From Burkholderia lata (lineage in GTDB: Bacteria; Pseudomonadota; Gammaproteobacteria; Burkholderiales; Burkholderiaceae), in assembly GCF_902499335.1 (NCBI RefSeq), contig NZ_CABVQK010000004.1:496001-560000 (forward strand): a stretch of DNA of 64,000 nt, in the 5' to 3' direction. The stretch's first letter is position 1; every line of letters begins with the position of its first letter. This document shows, in pieces, positions 1-10,333 of the stretch. The position numbers and the translations under genes were made by a program. The notes under the pieces are model-generated. The model did no database searches and was not told the DNA's origin. It worked only from the letters and a program-made list of their open reading frames with translations.

Positions 1-1340
1 AACCAGCGGATGATCCCCGACATCTGTTCGCGCTGCGGCGCCTTCGCGGCGATCATCACCTGGCCGCCCACTTCCGCGTTCTTCTCGAACAGCACGACGT
101 CGTGGCCGCGCAGCTTCGCGACGCGCGCCGCCTCGAGGCCCGCCGGGCCCGCGCCGACCACCACGACCTTGCGCTTCGGGCCGCGCGACTTCTCGATGAT
201 GTGCGGCATCGTCGATTCGCGCGACGTCGCCGCGTTCTGGATGCACAGCACGTCAAGGCCGTTGTACTGGCGGTCGATGCAGTAGTTCGCGCCGACGCAC
301 TGCTTGATTTCGTCTTCGCGGCCGTCGCGGATCTTGATCACCATGTGCGGATCGGCAATCTGCGCGCGCGTCATGCCGACCAGGTCGATCATGCCGGTCG
401 CGAGCAGGCGCTCGGCCTGGCCCGCATCGCGGATGCTCTGTGCGTGCATCACCGGAATCTTCACGACCGACTTGATGCCGGCCGCGAGGTGCACGAACGG
501 CTCCGGCGGCAGCGCCATCGGCGGCATGCAGTTGGCGATCGTGTTGTGCGTATCGCCGCCCGAACCGACCACGCTCAGGTAGTCGATCAGGCCCGTCTCC
601 GACATCGCCTGCGCGATTTCCTTCAGTGCTTCGTGATCGAGGCCGTCCTCGTGGAATTCGTCGCCGCACATGCGCAGGCCGACGCAGAAATCCTTGCCGA
701 CCGCCTCACGCACCGCCGTCAGCACCTCGATGCCGAAGCGCAGCCGGTTTTCCAGGCTGCCGCCCCATTCGTCGGTGCGGTGGTTCGAACGCTTGCTCCA
801 GAACTGGTCGATCAAGTGCTGGTGGGCAGCCGAGATTTCGATGCCGTCCATGCCGGCCGCTTTCACGCGCTTCGCGGCTGCCGCGAAATCGCCGATGATG
901 CGGCGGATTTCCTCGATCTCGATGATCTTCGCGTTACCGCGGTGCACGGGTTCGCGCACGCCCGACGGCGACATCAGGTGCGGCCAGTGCTCGCCGTGGA
1001 ACGACGAGCGACGGCCCATGTGCGTCGCCTGGATCATGATCTTCGCGCCGTGCTTGTGCATCGTGTCGGCGAGGCGCGTGAGCGGATCGATGATCTTGTC
1101 GGTCGACAGGTTCACCGATTTCCACCAGCCCTGCGGGCTGTCGATCGACACCGGGCTCGACCCGCCGCAGATCGCGAGGCCCACGCCGCCCTTCGCCTTT
1201 TCTTCGTAGTAGCGGATATAGCGGTCGCCCGGCAGGCCGCCCGGCTCGGCATACACCTCCGCATGCGCGGTGCTGACGATCCGGTTGCGCAGCGTCAGCT
1301 GGTTCAGCTGCATGGGTTTGAACAGGTGGGGATAACGCAT
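1..1340 (-). CDS. dgcA: Dimethylglycine demethylase subunit DgcA (NADH:flavin oxidoreductase), 3' end outside window
   Basis: The visible ~446 residues are an old-yellow-enzyme TIM barrel followed by the start of an FAD/NAD-binding domain with a VGAGPAG motif near residue 395, the layout of trimethylamine dehydrogenase and 2,4-dienoyl-CoA reductase. The iron-sulfur region reads C348-x2-A351-x2-C354-x11-C366, so the second of the four usual cysteines is alanine. Neighbours (V4R protein, M19 dipeptidase homologue, glyA, divergent gbdR) match the glycine betaine/dimethylglycine catabolism block known from Pseudomonas and Burkholderia, which supports dgcA (dimethylglycine to sarcosine). The start MRYPHLFKP has an AGAGG element upstream. 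The gene runs off the left edge. Alternative: another TMADH-like demethylase with a related substrate. Confidence 0.88.
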   Translation of the reverse strand, partial: MRYPHLFKPMQLNQLTLRNRIVSTAHAEVYAEPGGLPGDRYIRYYEEKAKGGVGLAICGGSSPVSIDSPQGWWKSVNLSTDKIIDPLTRLADTMHKHGAKIMIQATHMGRRSSFHGEHWPHLMSPSGVREPVHRGNAKIIEIEEIRRIIGDFAAAAKRVKAAGMDGIEISAAHQHLIDQFWSKRSNHRTDEWGGSLENRLRFGIEVLTAVREAVGKDFCVGLRMCGDEFHEDGLDHEALKEIAQAMSETGLIDYLSVVGSGGDTHNTIANCMPPMALPPEPFVHLAAGIKSVVKIPVMHAQSIRDAGQAERLLATGMIDLVGMTRAQIADPHMVIKIRDGREDEIKQCVGANYCIDRQYNGLDVLCIQNAATSRESTMPHIIEKSRGPKRKVVVVGAGPAGLEAARVAKLRGHDVVLFEKNAEVGGQVMIAAKAPQREQMSGIIRW

Positions 1341-1414
1341 CGCTGGCGACCTCTGGCGTTCGAATGTCTCGTGTTGCGGGTGTTGTTGTGTTGCTGTGCC
1401 GTTACGTCAGCGCA

Positions 1415-1948
1415 TCAGTGCGCGATCGGCGACACTTCGAAGACGCAGTGGTCGTGATGCTCGGCCGCGCACTGCACTTCCTTCGATTGCGCACGCGGTG
1501 CGCCCTTGCCTTCCGGCGTCGTGTCGTTGACCCAGTCCATCGCGCCGGCGAACCAGCCCGCGAACATGTAGCAGAGCTTGCCTTCCTTGCCCGGCTGCTG
1601 GAGCACGAACGACGAGTGGCGCAGCTCGATCTTCGCGCGCGCGCTGGCCGGATCGGCCTCGATGATCGAGAACAGGCCCCAGCCGCGCTGCGACAGGCGC
1701 TTCAGGTAGTGCTCGAACACGGCCATGCCGGTCAGGCCGTGCAGCTTGGCTTCCTTGTCGCACCAGTGGTAGGCGGACTTGTAGCCGGCCTTGTACAGGA
1801 TCTCGGCATACGCCTCGACGCCGAGCGCTTCCTCGACGGCGACGTGGTTGTTCGTGAAGAAGTGGCGCGGCACATACAGCATCGGCAGCGCGTCGGTGGT
1901 CCAGACGCCGGTATCGGGATCGACGTTGATCGGCAGTTGCGGTTGCAT
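1415..1948 (-). CDS. V4R/DUF5943-type protein of the dgc operon
   Basis: A 177-aa protein lies 74 bp upstream of dgcA and is probably co-transcribed with it. The C-terminal part resembles a V4R (4-vinyl reductase) small-molecule-binding domain, with a Cys/His-rich end (C-x5-H-x-C pattern in the last 20 residues). Homologues of this protein sit between the dipeptidase and dgcA in Pseudomonas betaine loci, where it is annotated DUF5943 and has no assigned activity. The start MQPQLPINV was chosen because GGAG lies at the right distance; an in-frame ATG 54 bp upstream has no good site. A role in dimethylglycine demethylation is inferred only from context. Confidence 0.8.
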   Translation of the reverse strand: MQPQLPINVDPDTGVWTTDALPMLYVPRHFFTNNHVAVEEALGVEAYAEILYKAGYKSAYHWCDKEAKLHGLTGMAVFEHYLKRLSQRGWGLFSIIEADPASARAKIELRHSSFVLQQPGKEGKLCYMFAGWFAGAMDWVNDTTPEGKGAPRAQSKEVQCAAEHHDHCVFEVSPIAH

Positions 1949-2087
1949 CGTGGTGACTCCGTGAGGAAATTGGCCGCGCGGCTCAGTGCGCAGGCGCGAC
2001 ATCGTCCGCGCGCCCGTGCGGCTTGCACGGGCACGTCCCGATTTTTTTAATGTTGAATCGCTGGCGGTGGTTCGGCGTTCGCGGCGC

Positions 2088-3059
<972 letters not shown>

Positions 3060-3090
3060 GTGTTGCTCCAGTATTGTCGGGTCGGTGGGA

Positions 3091-4365
<1,275 letters not shown>

Positions 4366-4812
4366 AGTGCGTCCGTGACGAAGAATAAGGGGCTGAAACC
4401 GAAGCTCAAGGCCCGCCCTGCCTGGGTTTCCCGCTCGTCCCGTACAAGGCTGCCGACGGCTCTATTCTTGTCGTTCGGATTTTCGGCGGATTGATGAATT
4501 TAGACGCGTTCTTTGCCTTTTCCGCCATCCGCGTCCGTTTTATACAAGTGACCGGTCGTGCTTTTTCGGATGACCAAGCAAACCGCCTCCGGCAGTTCAC
4601 CTATGAACAGGCACGCCGGCGGTGCGATTGCCGCCCGGTCGGGGTGCAACGCGTCCCGAATACGGTGCAGCGCAGCATGCGGCTTTCGGCCAGACAACGT
4701 ATGGATCTAGGGTTTAGCCGTATGGCACGCTTGTTGCGCTGGCTCACACAATATCGCAGCCCGTCCGTGCCCCCCGGGCGTAAAGCTATTAGAGATTCAA
4801 GGAACACCCCCC
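4366..4812. promoter_or_regulatory. Divergent glyA/gbdR intergenic region
   Basis: 447 bp separate the glyA start from the gbdR start. No convincing gene was found. The stretch is less GC-rich than the flanking coding DNA and must hold the promoters for both directions; a GbdR site upstream of glyA is expected from the Pseudomonas model, but I could not define one confidently. I saw no glycine-riboswitch core upstream of glyA. Immediately before gbdR an AAGGA element lies about 9 bp from its ATG. Confidence 0.5.
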
Positions 4813-5838
4813 ATGTCGCCCGACCGCACAGCGTCGCTGTCCCACTTCGCGTTCATGCCCTTACCGAATTTCACGATGATCGCGTTCACCAATGCGATCG
4901 AGGTGCTTCGGATGGCGAACTACCTGAGCGGCCAGCCGCTCTACCGCTGGTCGGTCATCAGCCCGGAAGGCGGCCCGGTTACCGCGAGCAACGGGCTGAC
5001 GGTCGACACCGGCCCGGCCGAATGCGTGGGGCAGCCCGACATCGTGTTCGTATGCGGCGGCGTCGACGTGCAGCGCGCGACCACGCCCGCCCATCTGTCG
5101 ACGCTGCGCCGCTTCGCGCGCTCGGGCATCCCGCTCGGCAGCCTGTGCACGGGCACCTATGCACTCGCGAAGTCGGGGCTGCTCGCGGGCTATGCGTGCG
5201 CGATCCACTGGGAGAACATGTCGGCGCTGAAGGAAGAGTTTCCGGACACCCGCTTCCTGAAGGAACTGTTCGTGATCGACCGCGACCGCATCACGTGCAC
5301 GGGCGGCGTCGCGCCGCTCGACATGATGCTGAACCTGATCGCCGCGCGCGTGGGCACCGCGCGCGTCACGCAGATCGCCGAGCAGTTCATCGTCGAACAC
5401 GTGCGCGACACGAGCGCGCAGCAACGCATGCCGCTCGTCGCGCGCCTCGGCTCAGCGAACAAGTCGCTGTTCGAAGTGATCTCGCTGATGGAGAACAACA
5501 TCGAGGAACCGCTGTCGCGCGAGGAGCTCGCGCGGCTCGCGAACATGTCGCAGCGGCAACTGCAGCGCCTGTTCCGCGAACACCTCGGCATGACGCCGAC
5601 GCACTACTACCTGACGCTGCGGCTGCGCCGCGCGCGCGAACTGCTGCTGCAGACCGACATGTCGATCATGCACATCACGATGGCGTGCGGCTTCCAGTCG
5701 GCGTGCCATTTCAGCAAGAGCTATCGCGATGCGTTCGGCGTCGCGCCGACCCGCGAGCGACGCAAGCAGGTCGCGCCGCTTGCTCAGGGTGCGGCAAGCG
5801 CCAGCCCGGCATTCCCTGCGCATGTGCTGCACGCGTAA
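4813..5838 (+). CDS. gbdR: GbdR-type AraC-family activator of betaine catabolism
   Basis: This 341-aa regulator has an N-terminal DJ-1/PfpI (class I amidotransferase-like) sensor domain of ~190 residues, with a GSLCTGTY nucleophile-elbow motif near residue 115. A C-terminal AraC double helix-turn-helix follows (~residues 230-325). This architecture belongs to GbdR/CdhR/ArgR-type activators. Its position divergent from glyA-M19-V4R-dgcA points to GbdR, which senses glycine betaine or dimethylglycine and activates catabolic genes in Pseudomonas. The start was chosen by the AAGGA site upstream. Carnitine- or arginine-responsive paralogues have the same architecture, so the assignment rests on context. 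A strong terminator follows 23 bp after the stop. Confidence 0.85.
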   Translation: MSPDRTASLSHFAFMPLPNFTMIAFTNAIEVLRMANYLSGQPLYRWSVISPEGGPVTASNGLTVDTGPAECVGQPDIVFVCGGVDVQRATTPAHLSTLRRFARSGIPLGSLCTGTYALAKSGLLAGYACAIHWENMSALKEEFPDTRFLKELFVIDRDRITCTGGVAPLDMMLNLIAARVGTARVTQIAEQFIVEHVRDTSAQQRMPLVARLGSANKSLFEVISLMENNIEEPLSREELARLANMSQRQLQRLFREHLGMTPTHYYLTLRLRRARELLLQTDMSIMHITMACGFQSACHFSKSYRDAFGVAPTRERRKQVAPLAQGAASASPAFPAHVLHA

Positions 5839-5861
5839 CCCGCACCGCCACTGACGCATGA

Positions 5862-5890
5862 AAAAAGCGGCCTAGAAGGCCGCTTTTTTC
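5862..5890. terminator. Bidirectional rho-independent terminator between gbdR and the propeller gene
   Basis: A perfect 7-bp stem, GCGGCCT/AGGCCGC, with a 3-nt AGA loop is flanked by six A on the left and six T on the right. It can terminate gbdR on the plus strand and the convergent propeller gene on the minus strand. Confidence 0.93.
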
Positions 5891-5897
5891 TTTGCGC

Positions 5898-7310
5898 TTA
5901 CGATCCCCACACCTGCATTTCGTCGAGCGAATAACCCCACTGCGTCGCGCGCTTCGTGCCGTACATCCGCACGTAGCGGCCATGCCCGTTCAGGTTCGGC
6001 AGCGTCACGTGGCCATACGACACGCCGTTGTTCGTCGAGTAGATCGTCGTCCAGTTCACGTTGTCGTTCGACGTCTGGATCTGGTAGACGAGCGCGCCCG
6101 CATCCCAGTAGAGATCGACGCTGTTGATCGTCTTCGTCGCACCGAGATCCACGGAGATCCATTGCGGATCGACGCCCGCGCCTTCCGGCGAATCCCAGCG
6201 CGTGCTCGTGGTGTTGCCGTCGAACGCCTTGTCGGGCGTGAGCGACGCGTTGTAGCTCGCCGATGCGGCGGCCGGGTGGCCTTGCGACAGCAGCGTGATC
6301 TGGTTCGAGGCCGGGCCGCCGTAGTAGCTCGACCCGAGCTTGGCCTTCGTCGTGTCGGCGTTCACGCCGAATTGCGACAGGCTCCAGCGCTGGCCGGTCG
6401 TCACGTCGCCGACGTAGAGCTGGTAGCCGCCCGCCGTCGTCGACGAGAAGAACAGGTAGTTCGTGCCGCTCACCGGCGCGGGGTCGGAGTTGTTGCTGAT
6501 GCAGTCGTTGAGCGCCAACTGATTCGGCGTCGATGCCGGGTCCGCGGTCTTCGAGTAGATCTGGTCGAGCTGGCTCGTGTCCTTCCAGCGCGCGTAGAAC
6601 ACCGTGCCGTCCGCACGCACGATCGGATAGTAGGTCTGCAGGCCCGCCGGATTATCGAACACGGCCGTGGCACCAGTCGCGAGCGTGCGCTTCATCAGGC
6701 CCATGTTCGCGCCGGTGCCGCTCGCGTAGTAGACGGCGCTCGCGTCCGGCGCGAGGAACGGCATCGAGTACTCGGCGCCGGCCGGCGCGTTGGTCAGGCT
6801 CACGACCGACGTGAACACCGGGCCCGCGCTCGTGTACGACAGCGTGGCCTGCTTGACGTCGCCGTTCTGCTTGAACACGAGGGTCTTGCCGTCCGCGCTG
6901 AATTTCGGGTCCTCGTTGCGGGTGGCGCCCGTACTGTTCGTCATGTTGATCGGCGCATTGCTGGTGCCGAGCTGAACCATGAACACGTTCCATGCGTTGT
7001 TCTTGATGCCCATGAACGCGAGCCACTTGCCGTCGGGGCTGAACACGCCGTTCATCGGATCGGTGATGCCCCACGCGCTCTTGCTCAGTTGCGTCAGCGT
7101 ACGGGCCGAGAAGTCGTAGAGGAACAGCTGGCTCGTGCCGTCACCGTAGTTGACATAGCTGTGATAGACGAGCTTGCCGGTCAGGGCGGCGGGGAACGTC
7201 GTGTTCGGCTGGGCGGCGGGATTGCTGATGCAGGCGGCCTGTGCCGCGCCGCCGGACATGCCGAGGGCGAGGCCGGCCATCAGGCCCGCGATGAGGGTCT
7301 TCGATTTCAC
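5898..7310 (-). CDS. Secreted beta-propeller (PD40/TolB-like) protein with C-terminal F5/8-type C (discoidin) domain
   Basis: The protein is ~470 aa. The N-terminus is a signal peptide with a hydrophobic core and AQA-A cleavage site. The middle holds several WD40-like PD40 repeats (motifs such as FSPDGKWLAF and FSADGKTLVF). The last ~125 residues form a discoidin/CBM32-like galactose-binding domain (DGNTTSTRWD, WISVDLG, GRYVRMYG). Such proteins bind surface glycans or act in the periplasm or outside the cell; no catalytic motif is seen. The GTG before KSKTLIAG gives the cleanest signal peptide; an upstream TTG at 7361 adds 17 residues. It is divergent from the MocR gene and converges on gbdR across a shared terminator. 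Confidence 0.82.
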   Translation of the reverse strand: MKSKTLIAGLMAGLALGMSGGAAQAACISNPAAQPNTTFPAALTGKLVYHSYVNYGDGTSQLFLYDFSARTLTQLSKSAWGITDPMNGVFSPDGKWLAFMGIKNNAWNVFMVQLGTSNAPINMTNSTGATRNEDPKFSADGKTLVFKQNGDVKQATLSYTSAGPVFTSVVSLTNAPAGAEYSMPFLAPDASAVYYASGTGANMGLMKRTLATGATAVFDNPAGLQTYYPIVRADGTVFYARWKDTSQLDQIYSKTADPASTPNQLALNDCISNNSDPAPVSGTNYLFFSSTTAGGYQLYVGDVTTGQRWSLSQFGVNADTTKAKLGSSYYGGPASNQITLLSQGHPAAASASYNASLTPDKAFDGNTTSTRWDSPEGAGVDPQWISVDLGATKTINSVDLYWDAGALVYQIQTSNDNVNWTTIYSTNNGVSYGHVTLPNLNGHGRYVRMYGTKRATQWGYSLDEMQVWGS

Positions 7311-7578
7311 GCTGAAAGATTCCGGGTAAGGTAAGGAGGACGCCGCAGAAAGGTCCCGCAAAGGTTGCGCGGAAGCTACGGATCCGCCGCGAGGCAGCGT
7401 GGTCTCCGTATCGATCGGACATCGGGAATGAAGCTTGCTCTAGGATGCCCGCTCGTCAGACGAAAGAAAAGGATCAGAGTCCACGCAAAACATGCGGATC
7501 AGCACGTCGACGGGATTGCGCGCGACGGGTGCCGTGCTACTCTTTTTTCAGCGAGGCTTCGAGCGGCCGGGGGGCAGC

Positions 7579-9000
7579 ATGAAGCGATATGCGGCGCTGG
7601 CACAGACGATCGCCGAGGCCATCCGGCGCGGCGACCTGGCGGCCGGTGCGCGCATCCCCACCGTGCGCGCGGCCTGTCGCGCGTATGGCGTGAGCCCGTC
7701 CACCGTGTTTCGCGCGTACTACGCGCTCGAAAGCGAGGGTCTGATCGTCGCGCGTGCACGATCCGGTTATTTCGTTGCGAACCTCGAAGACAAGCACGTG
7801 CGGTTCGGCCATGAACCGCCACGCAAGCCGGCCGCCGCGCCAAACGACGACGACGATACGCTGTTCCGCCTGCTCGACTCCCTCAAGTGCGAAGACATCG
7901 TTCCGCTCGGCTCGGCGTTCGCCAGCTATTCGCTGTTCCCGATGGGCAGCCTGTGGCGCGCAATGGCGTCGGCAGCCCGCAACATGGATCGCACGGCCCT
8001 GCTGTCCGGCTTGCCGCCCGGCCATGACGCACTGCGCCGCCAGATCGCGCTGCGCTACCTGAAGGCAGGCGCGGCGCTGCCGATGGACGAGATCATCATC
8101 ACGACGGGCGCGCTCGAAGCGCTGACGCTCAGCCTGCAGGCGCTGACGCGCCCGGGCGATATCGTCGCGATCGAGCGACCGGCGTTCCATGCGGTCCTGG
8201 AGGCCGTGCAGCGCCTGCACCTGAAGGCCGTCGAGATTCCGGTCGACCCGCGCACCGGCCTCGATCTCGACGCACTCGAGCAAGCGCTCGACACGCATCC
8301 GGTGCGTGCCTGCTGGTTCATGACGTCGTTCCACAACCCGACCGGCGCGACACTGTCCGACGAGCGCAAGCGCGCATTGATCGACCTGCTCGCGGCACGC
8401 AACGTGCCGCTGATCGAGGACGACGTCTATGGCGAGCTGCATTTCGGGACGGTCCCCACGCGTCCCGCCAAACTGTATGACGACAGCGGGCTCGTCCTGC
8501 ATTGCGGTTCGTTTTCGAAATGCCTCGCGCCCGGGTTCCGGATCGGCTGGGTCGCGGCCGGACGCTATGTGCGGCAGATCCGTCAGGCAAAAGGCGCGAG
8601 CGCGCCGGCGGCCGACGTGCCCGCGCAGATGGCGATTTCGAGCTACCTGCGCGACGGCGCGTACGATCGCTTCCTGCGCAAGCTGCGCCGCAATCTCGCT
8701 GCACACCAGGCGCAGATGCTGGCGGCCGTGCGCGCCTATTTTCCGGCCGGCACCGAAGTGTTCGCGCCGCGCGGCGGGTATTTCCTGTGGATCGAACTGC
8801 CGCCGCGCGTGGATGCGATGCACCTGTTCGGCGATGCGATGGAAAGCGGCGTCAGCATCGCGCCGGGCCCGATCTTTTCCGCGACCGGCGGATTCCGCCG
8901 CTATCTTCGGCTCAATTACGGCCGGCCGTGGACGCCGGCCGTCGAGCAGGCGATGCAGACCATCGGGACACTCGCGGCCCGGCAGCGGCGGGACGGCTAG
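7579..9000 (+). CDS. MocR/PdxR-family transcriptional regulator (GntR HTH plus aminotransferase domain)
   Basis: A 473-aa protein with an N-terminal GntR winged helix (residues ~1-70, with the typical IPTVRAACRAYGVSPSTV recognition region) and a fold-type I aminotransferase-like domain. The PLP lysine is K314 in SFSKCLAPGFRIGW. MocR regulators sense PLP or amino-acid-derived ligands; the target is unknown. The start MKRYAALA follows a GGGGG ribosome site; the longer in-frame start is unlikely. A decayed copy of its 3' end lies at 10105-10157, just upstream of the aldolase gene, suggesting that mocR and the aldolase were once adjacent. Confidence 0.92.
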   Translation: MKRYAALAQTIAEAIRRGDLAAGARIPTVRAACRAYGVSPSTVFRAYYALESEGLIVARARSGYFVANLEDKHVRFGHEPPRKPAAAPNDDDDTLFRLLDSLKCEDIVPLGSAFASYSLFPMGSLWRAMASAARNMDRTALLSGLPPGHDALRRQIALRYLKAGAALPMDEIIITTGALEALTLSLQALTRPGDIVAIERPAFHAVLEAVQRLHLKAVEIPVDPRTGLDLDALEQALDTHPVRACWFMTSFHNPTGATLSDERKRALIDLLAARNVPLIEDDVYGELHFGTVPTRPAKLYDDSGLVLHCGSFSKCLAPGFRIGWVAAGRYVRQIRQAKGASAPAADVPAQMAISSYLRDGAYDRFLRKLRRNLAAHQAQMLAAVRAYFPAGTEVFAPRGGYFLWIELPPRVDAMHLFGDAMESGVSIAPGPIFSATGGFRRYLRLNYGRPWTPAVEQAMQTIGTLAARQRRDG

Positions 9001-9124
9001 CGTGGATCGGACGAATCACGGCGGCCTGCTCGCGCCTTGCGTTTCACGTGCCGGCGACCAAGAATGAAGCGATAGGCCGGCACGGACGAACGTGTTCCGC
9101 GCACCCGACGTCATGGAGAACCTC

Positions 9125-9241
9125 ATGAGCACCGCATGCGGACGACAGTCGACGACGCACGCTCCGCCGGATCCCGGCACGGGCCGATCGGCTGCGTTGC
9201 AGGAAAGGATCATGACGCCCGGCGAACGTTCGCCTCGTTGA
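9125..9241 (+). pseudogene. Short relic resembling the start of the class I aldolase gene
   Basis: A 38-codon reading frame begins with GGAG, a short spacer and ATGAGCACCG, nearly identical to the ribosome site and start of the aldolase gene at 10334. The next ~30 bases match at about two thirds of positions, then similarity fades and the frame stops. With matching upstream spacer blocks it forms the left copy of a duplicated mocR-end/aldolase-start junction. It could alternatively be a small expressed ORF. Confidence 0.45.
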
Positions 9242-9262
9242 CGGCCCAGACTGCTTCCAGCG

Positions 9263-10018
9263 ATGCGAGTCCTGCCCAACCGCACCATTCGCGCGCGCGA
9301 TGACTGGCGCGCGATCCTGAACGCGCGAGCCGAAGGGCGGCGCACCGCCAGCTTCCGCTGCAGGGAATGCGGCTTCGTGGCCTTCCGTGCACTCGAGCAC
9401 TGCCCCGTCTGCGGCCGGTGGAACTGGCCGTTCGATTCGATTCGCGTTGCTTCGGCCGACACGCATGCCGCGCACGCGGCGCGATCCTTTCACACGTGGT
9501 CATCGCGTATCGCGCGGGCGCTTCGCAACGCGACGTTCCAGCGGCCGCGCGCATCGAGCGCGCCGATCCTGAGCATCCTGACGCTCGTCCTGCTGGTCGG
9601 CGGCTACGTGGCGGTCGACCGGACGTGCAAGGCCGATCCCGTTTGTCGCGGCTCGAATGGATCGATCGCGACGGCAAGCCATGCCGGCCCGTACGCGTCG
9701 ATCGATCCCGCGCCACCGGTCCTGCTGGCGCCCGTCTACCCGTTCCATTCGACTGACGGAGCGCAGGCGGCGGCCGCCCGACAGGGCAGCGCGGAGCTCG
9801 GCGAATCCGCCGGACGGACGGTGACTGCACAAGCCGCGCCGCCGATACGCGCGCCCGACCGGATACACGCCGGCACGGTTCGCGTGACGGACTGGAAAGG
9901 CAACCACGCTTCCGCGCATCGTGCTCACGCAATCCACCGCGTGAGCCTGCACACCACGCATGCACGACGCACCACCGCCAACAATACGCAAATCGCGCAG
10001 CTCTATCGCGGCCACTGA
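9263..10018 (+). CDS. Small membrane protein with N-terminal Cys4 zinc ribbon, unknown function
   Basis: The frame gives 251 aa. Residues ~33-53 hold two CxxC knuckles (C-R-E-C and C-P-V-C) separated by 12 residues, a zinc-ribbon pattern. A single hydrophobic segment follows at ~101-116 (ILSILTLVLLVGGYVAV). The rest is a Pro/Ala/His-rich, poorly conserved-looking tail, probably on the far side of the membrane. I do not recognise the family. The gene lies exactly between two degenerate copies of the mocR-end/aldolase-start junction, so it may have arrived with a duplication or insertion. The ATG has no strong ribosome site, so start and expression are uncertain. Confidence 0.6.
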   Translation: MRVLPNRTIRARDDWRAILNARAEGRRTASFRCRECGFVAFRALEHCPVCGRWNWPFDSIRVASADTHAAHAARSFHTWSSRIARALRNATFQRPRASSAPILSILTLVLLVGGYVAVDRTCKADPVCRGSNGSIATASHAGPYASIDPAPPVLLAPVYPFHSTDGAQAAAARQGSAELGESAGRTVTAQAAPPIRAPDRIHAGTVRVTDWKGNHASAHRAHAIHRVSLHTTHARRTTANNTQIAQLYRGH

Positions 10019-10104
10019 GCGCGACCCGTGCTTCTCCACACTTCCACAGCAAAAACGGGCAGCCCGTTTCCGGCACCACCCGCTTCGCACGACGCGTTGC
10101 GTGT

Positions 10105-10157
10105 GTCGAACGCGCGGTGCAGACCATCGGTGCGCTGGCCTCGCGGCAACGGCACAC
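10105..10157 (+). pseudogene. Relic of a mocR 3' end upstream of the aldolase gene
   Basis: The stretch encodes VERAVQTIGALASRQRH in one frame, matching the MocR C-terminus VEQAMQTIGTLAARQRR (codons from 8941). DNA identity is high, including a 12-base exact match gcagaccatcgg. No start or intact upstream frame remains, so this is a tail fragment. Downstream, cgcgccttgcgtt and the gcgac-aagaatga block recur 24 bases apart in both copies. Confidence 0.6.
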
Positions 10158-10333
10158 GCACCAGCCCTGGCACGGACGATGCCACCCGAGTGTGTGCCAA
10201 TCAGGCGCGGCACGCGCCTTGCGTTCTGGCCGACGCGCGACAAAGAATGAAATCGGAAGGCGGCGTGACGATGTGACGAAGTGAACAGCGAGCGGCCGGC
10301 ACGGCCGCGTGGCGGTTTCAGCGGAGGAATTCC

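Noticed and set aside
102..1457. Plus-strand open frame over dgcA
   Set aside because: Antisense shadow; the minus strand encodes a recognisable flavoprotein.
4366..4490. Possible glycine riboswitch upstream of glyA
   Set aside because: I could not find the paired aptamer cores; an ordinary leader seems more likely.
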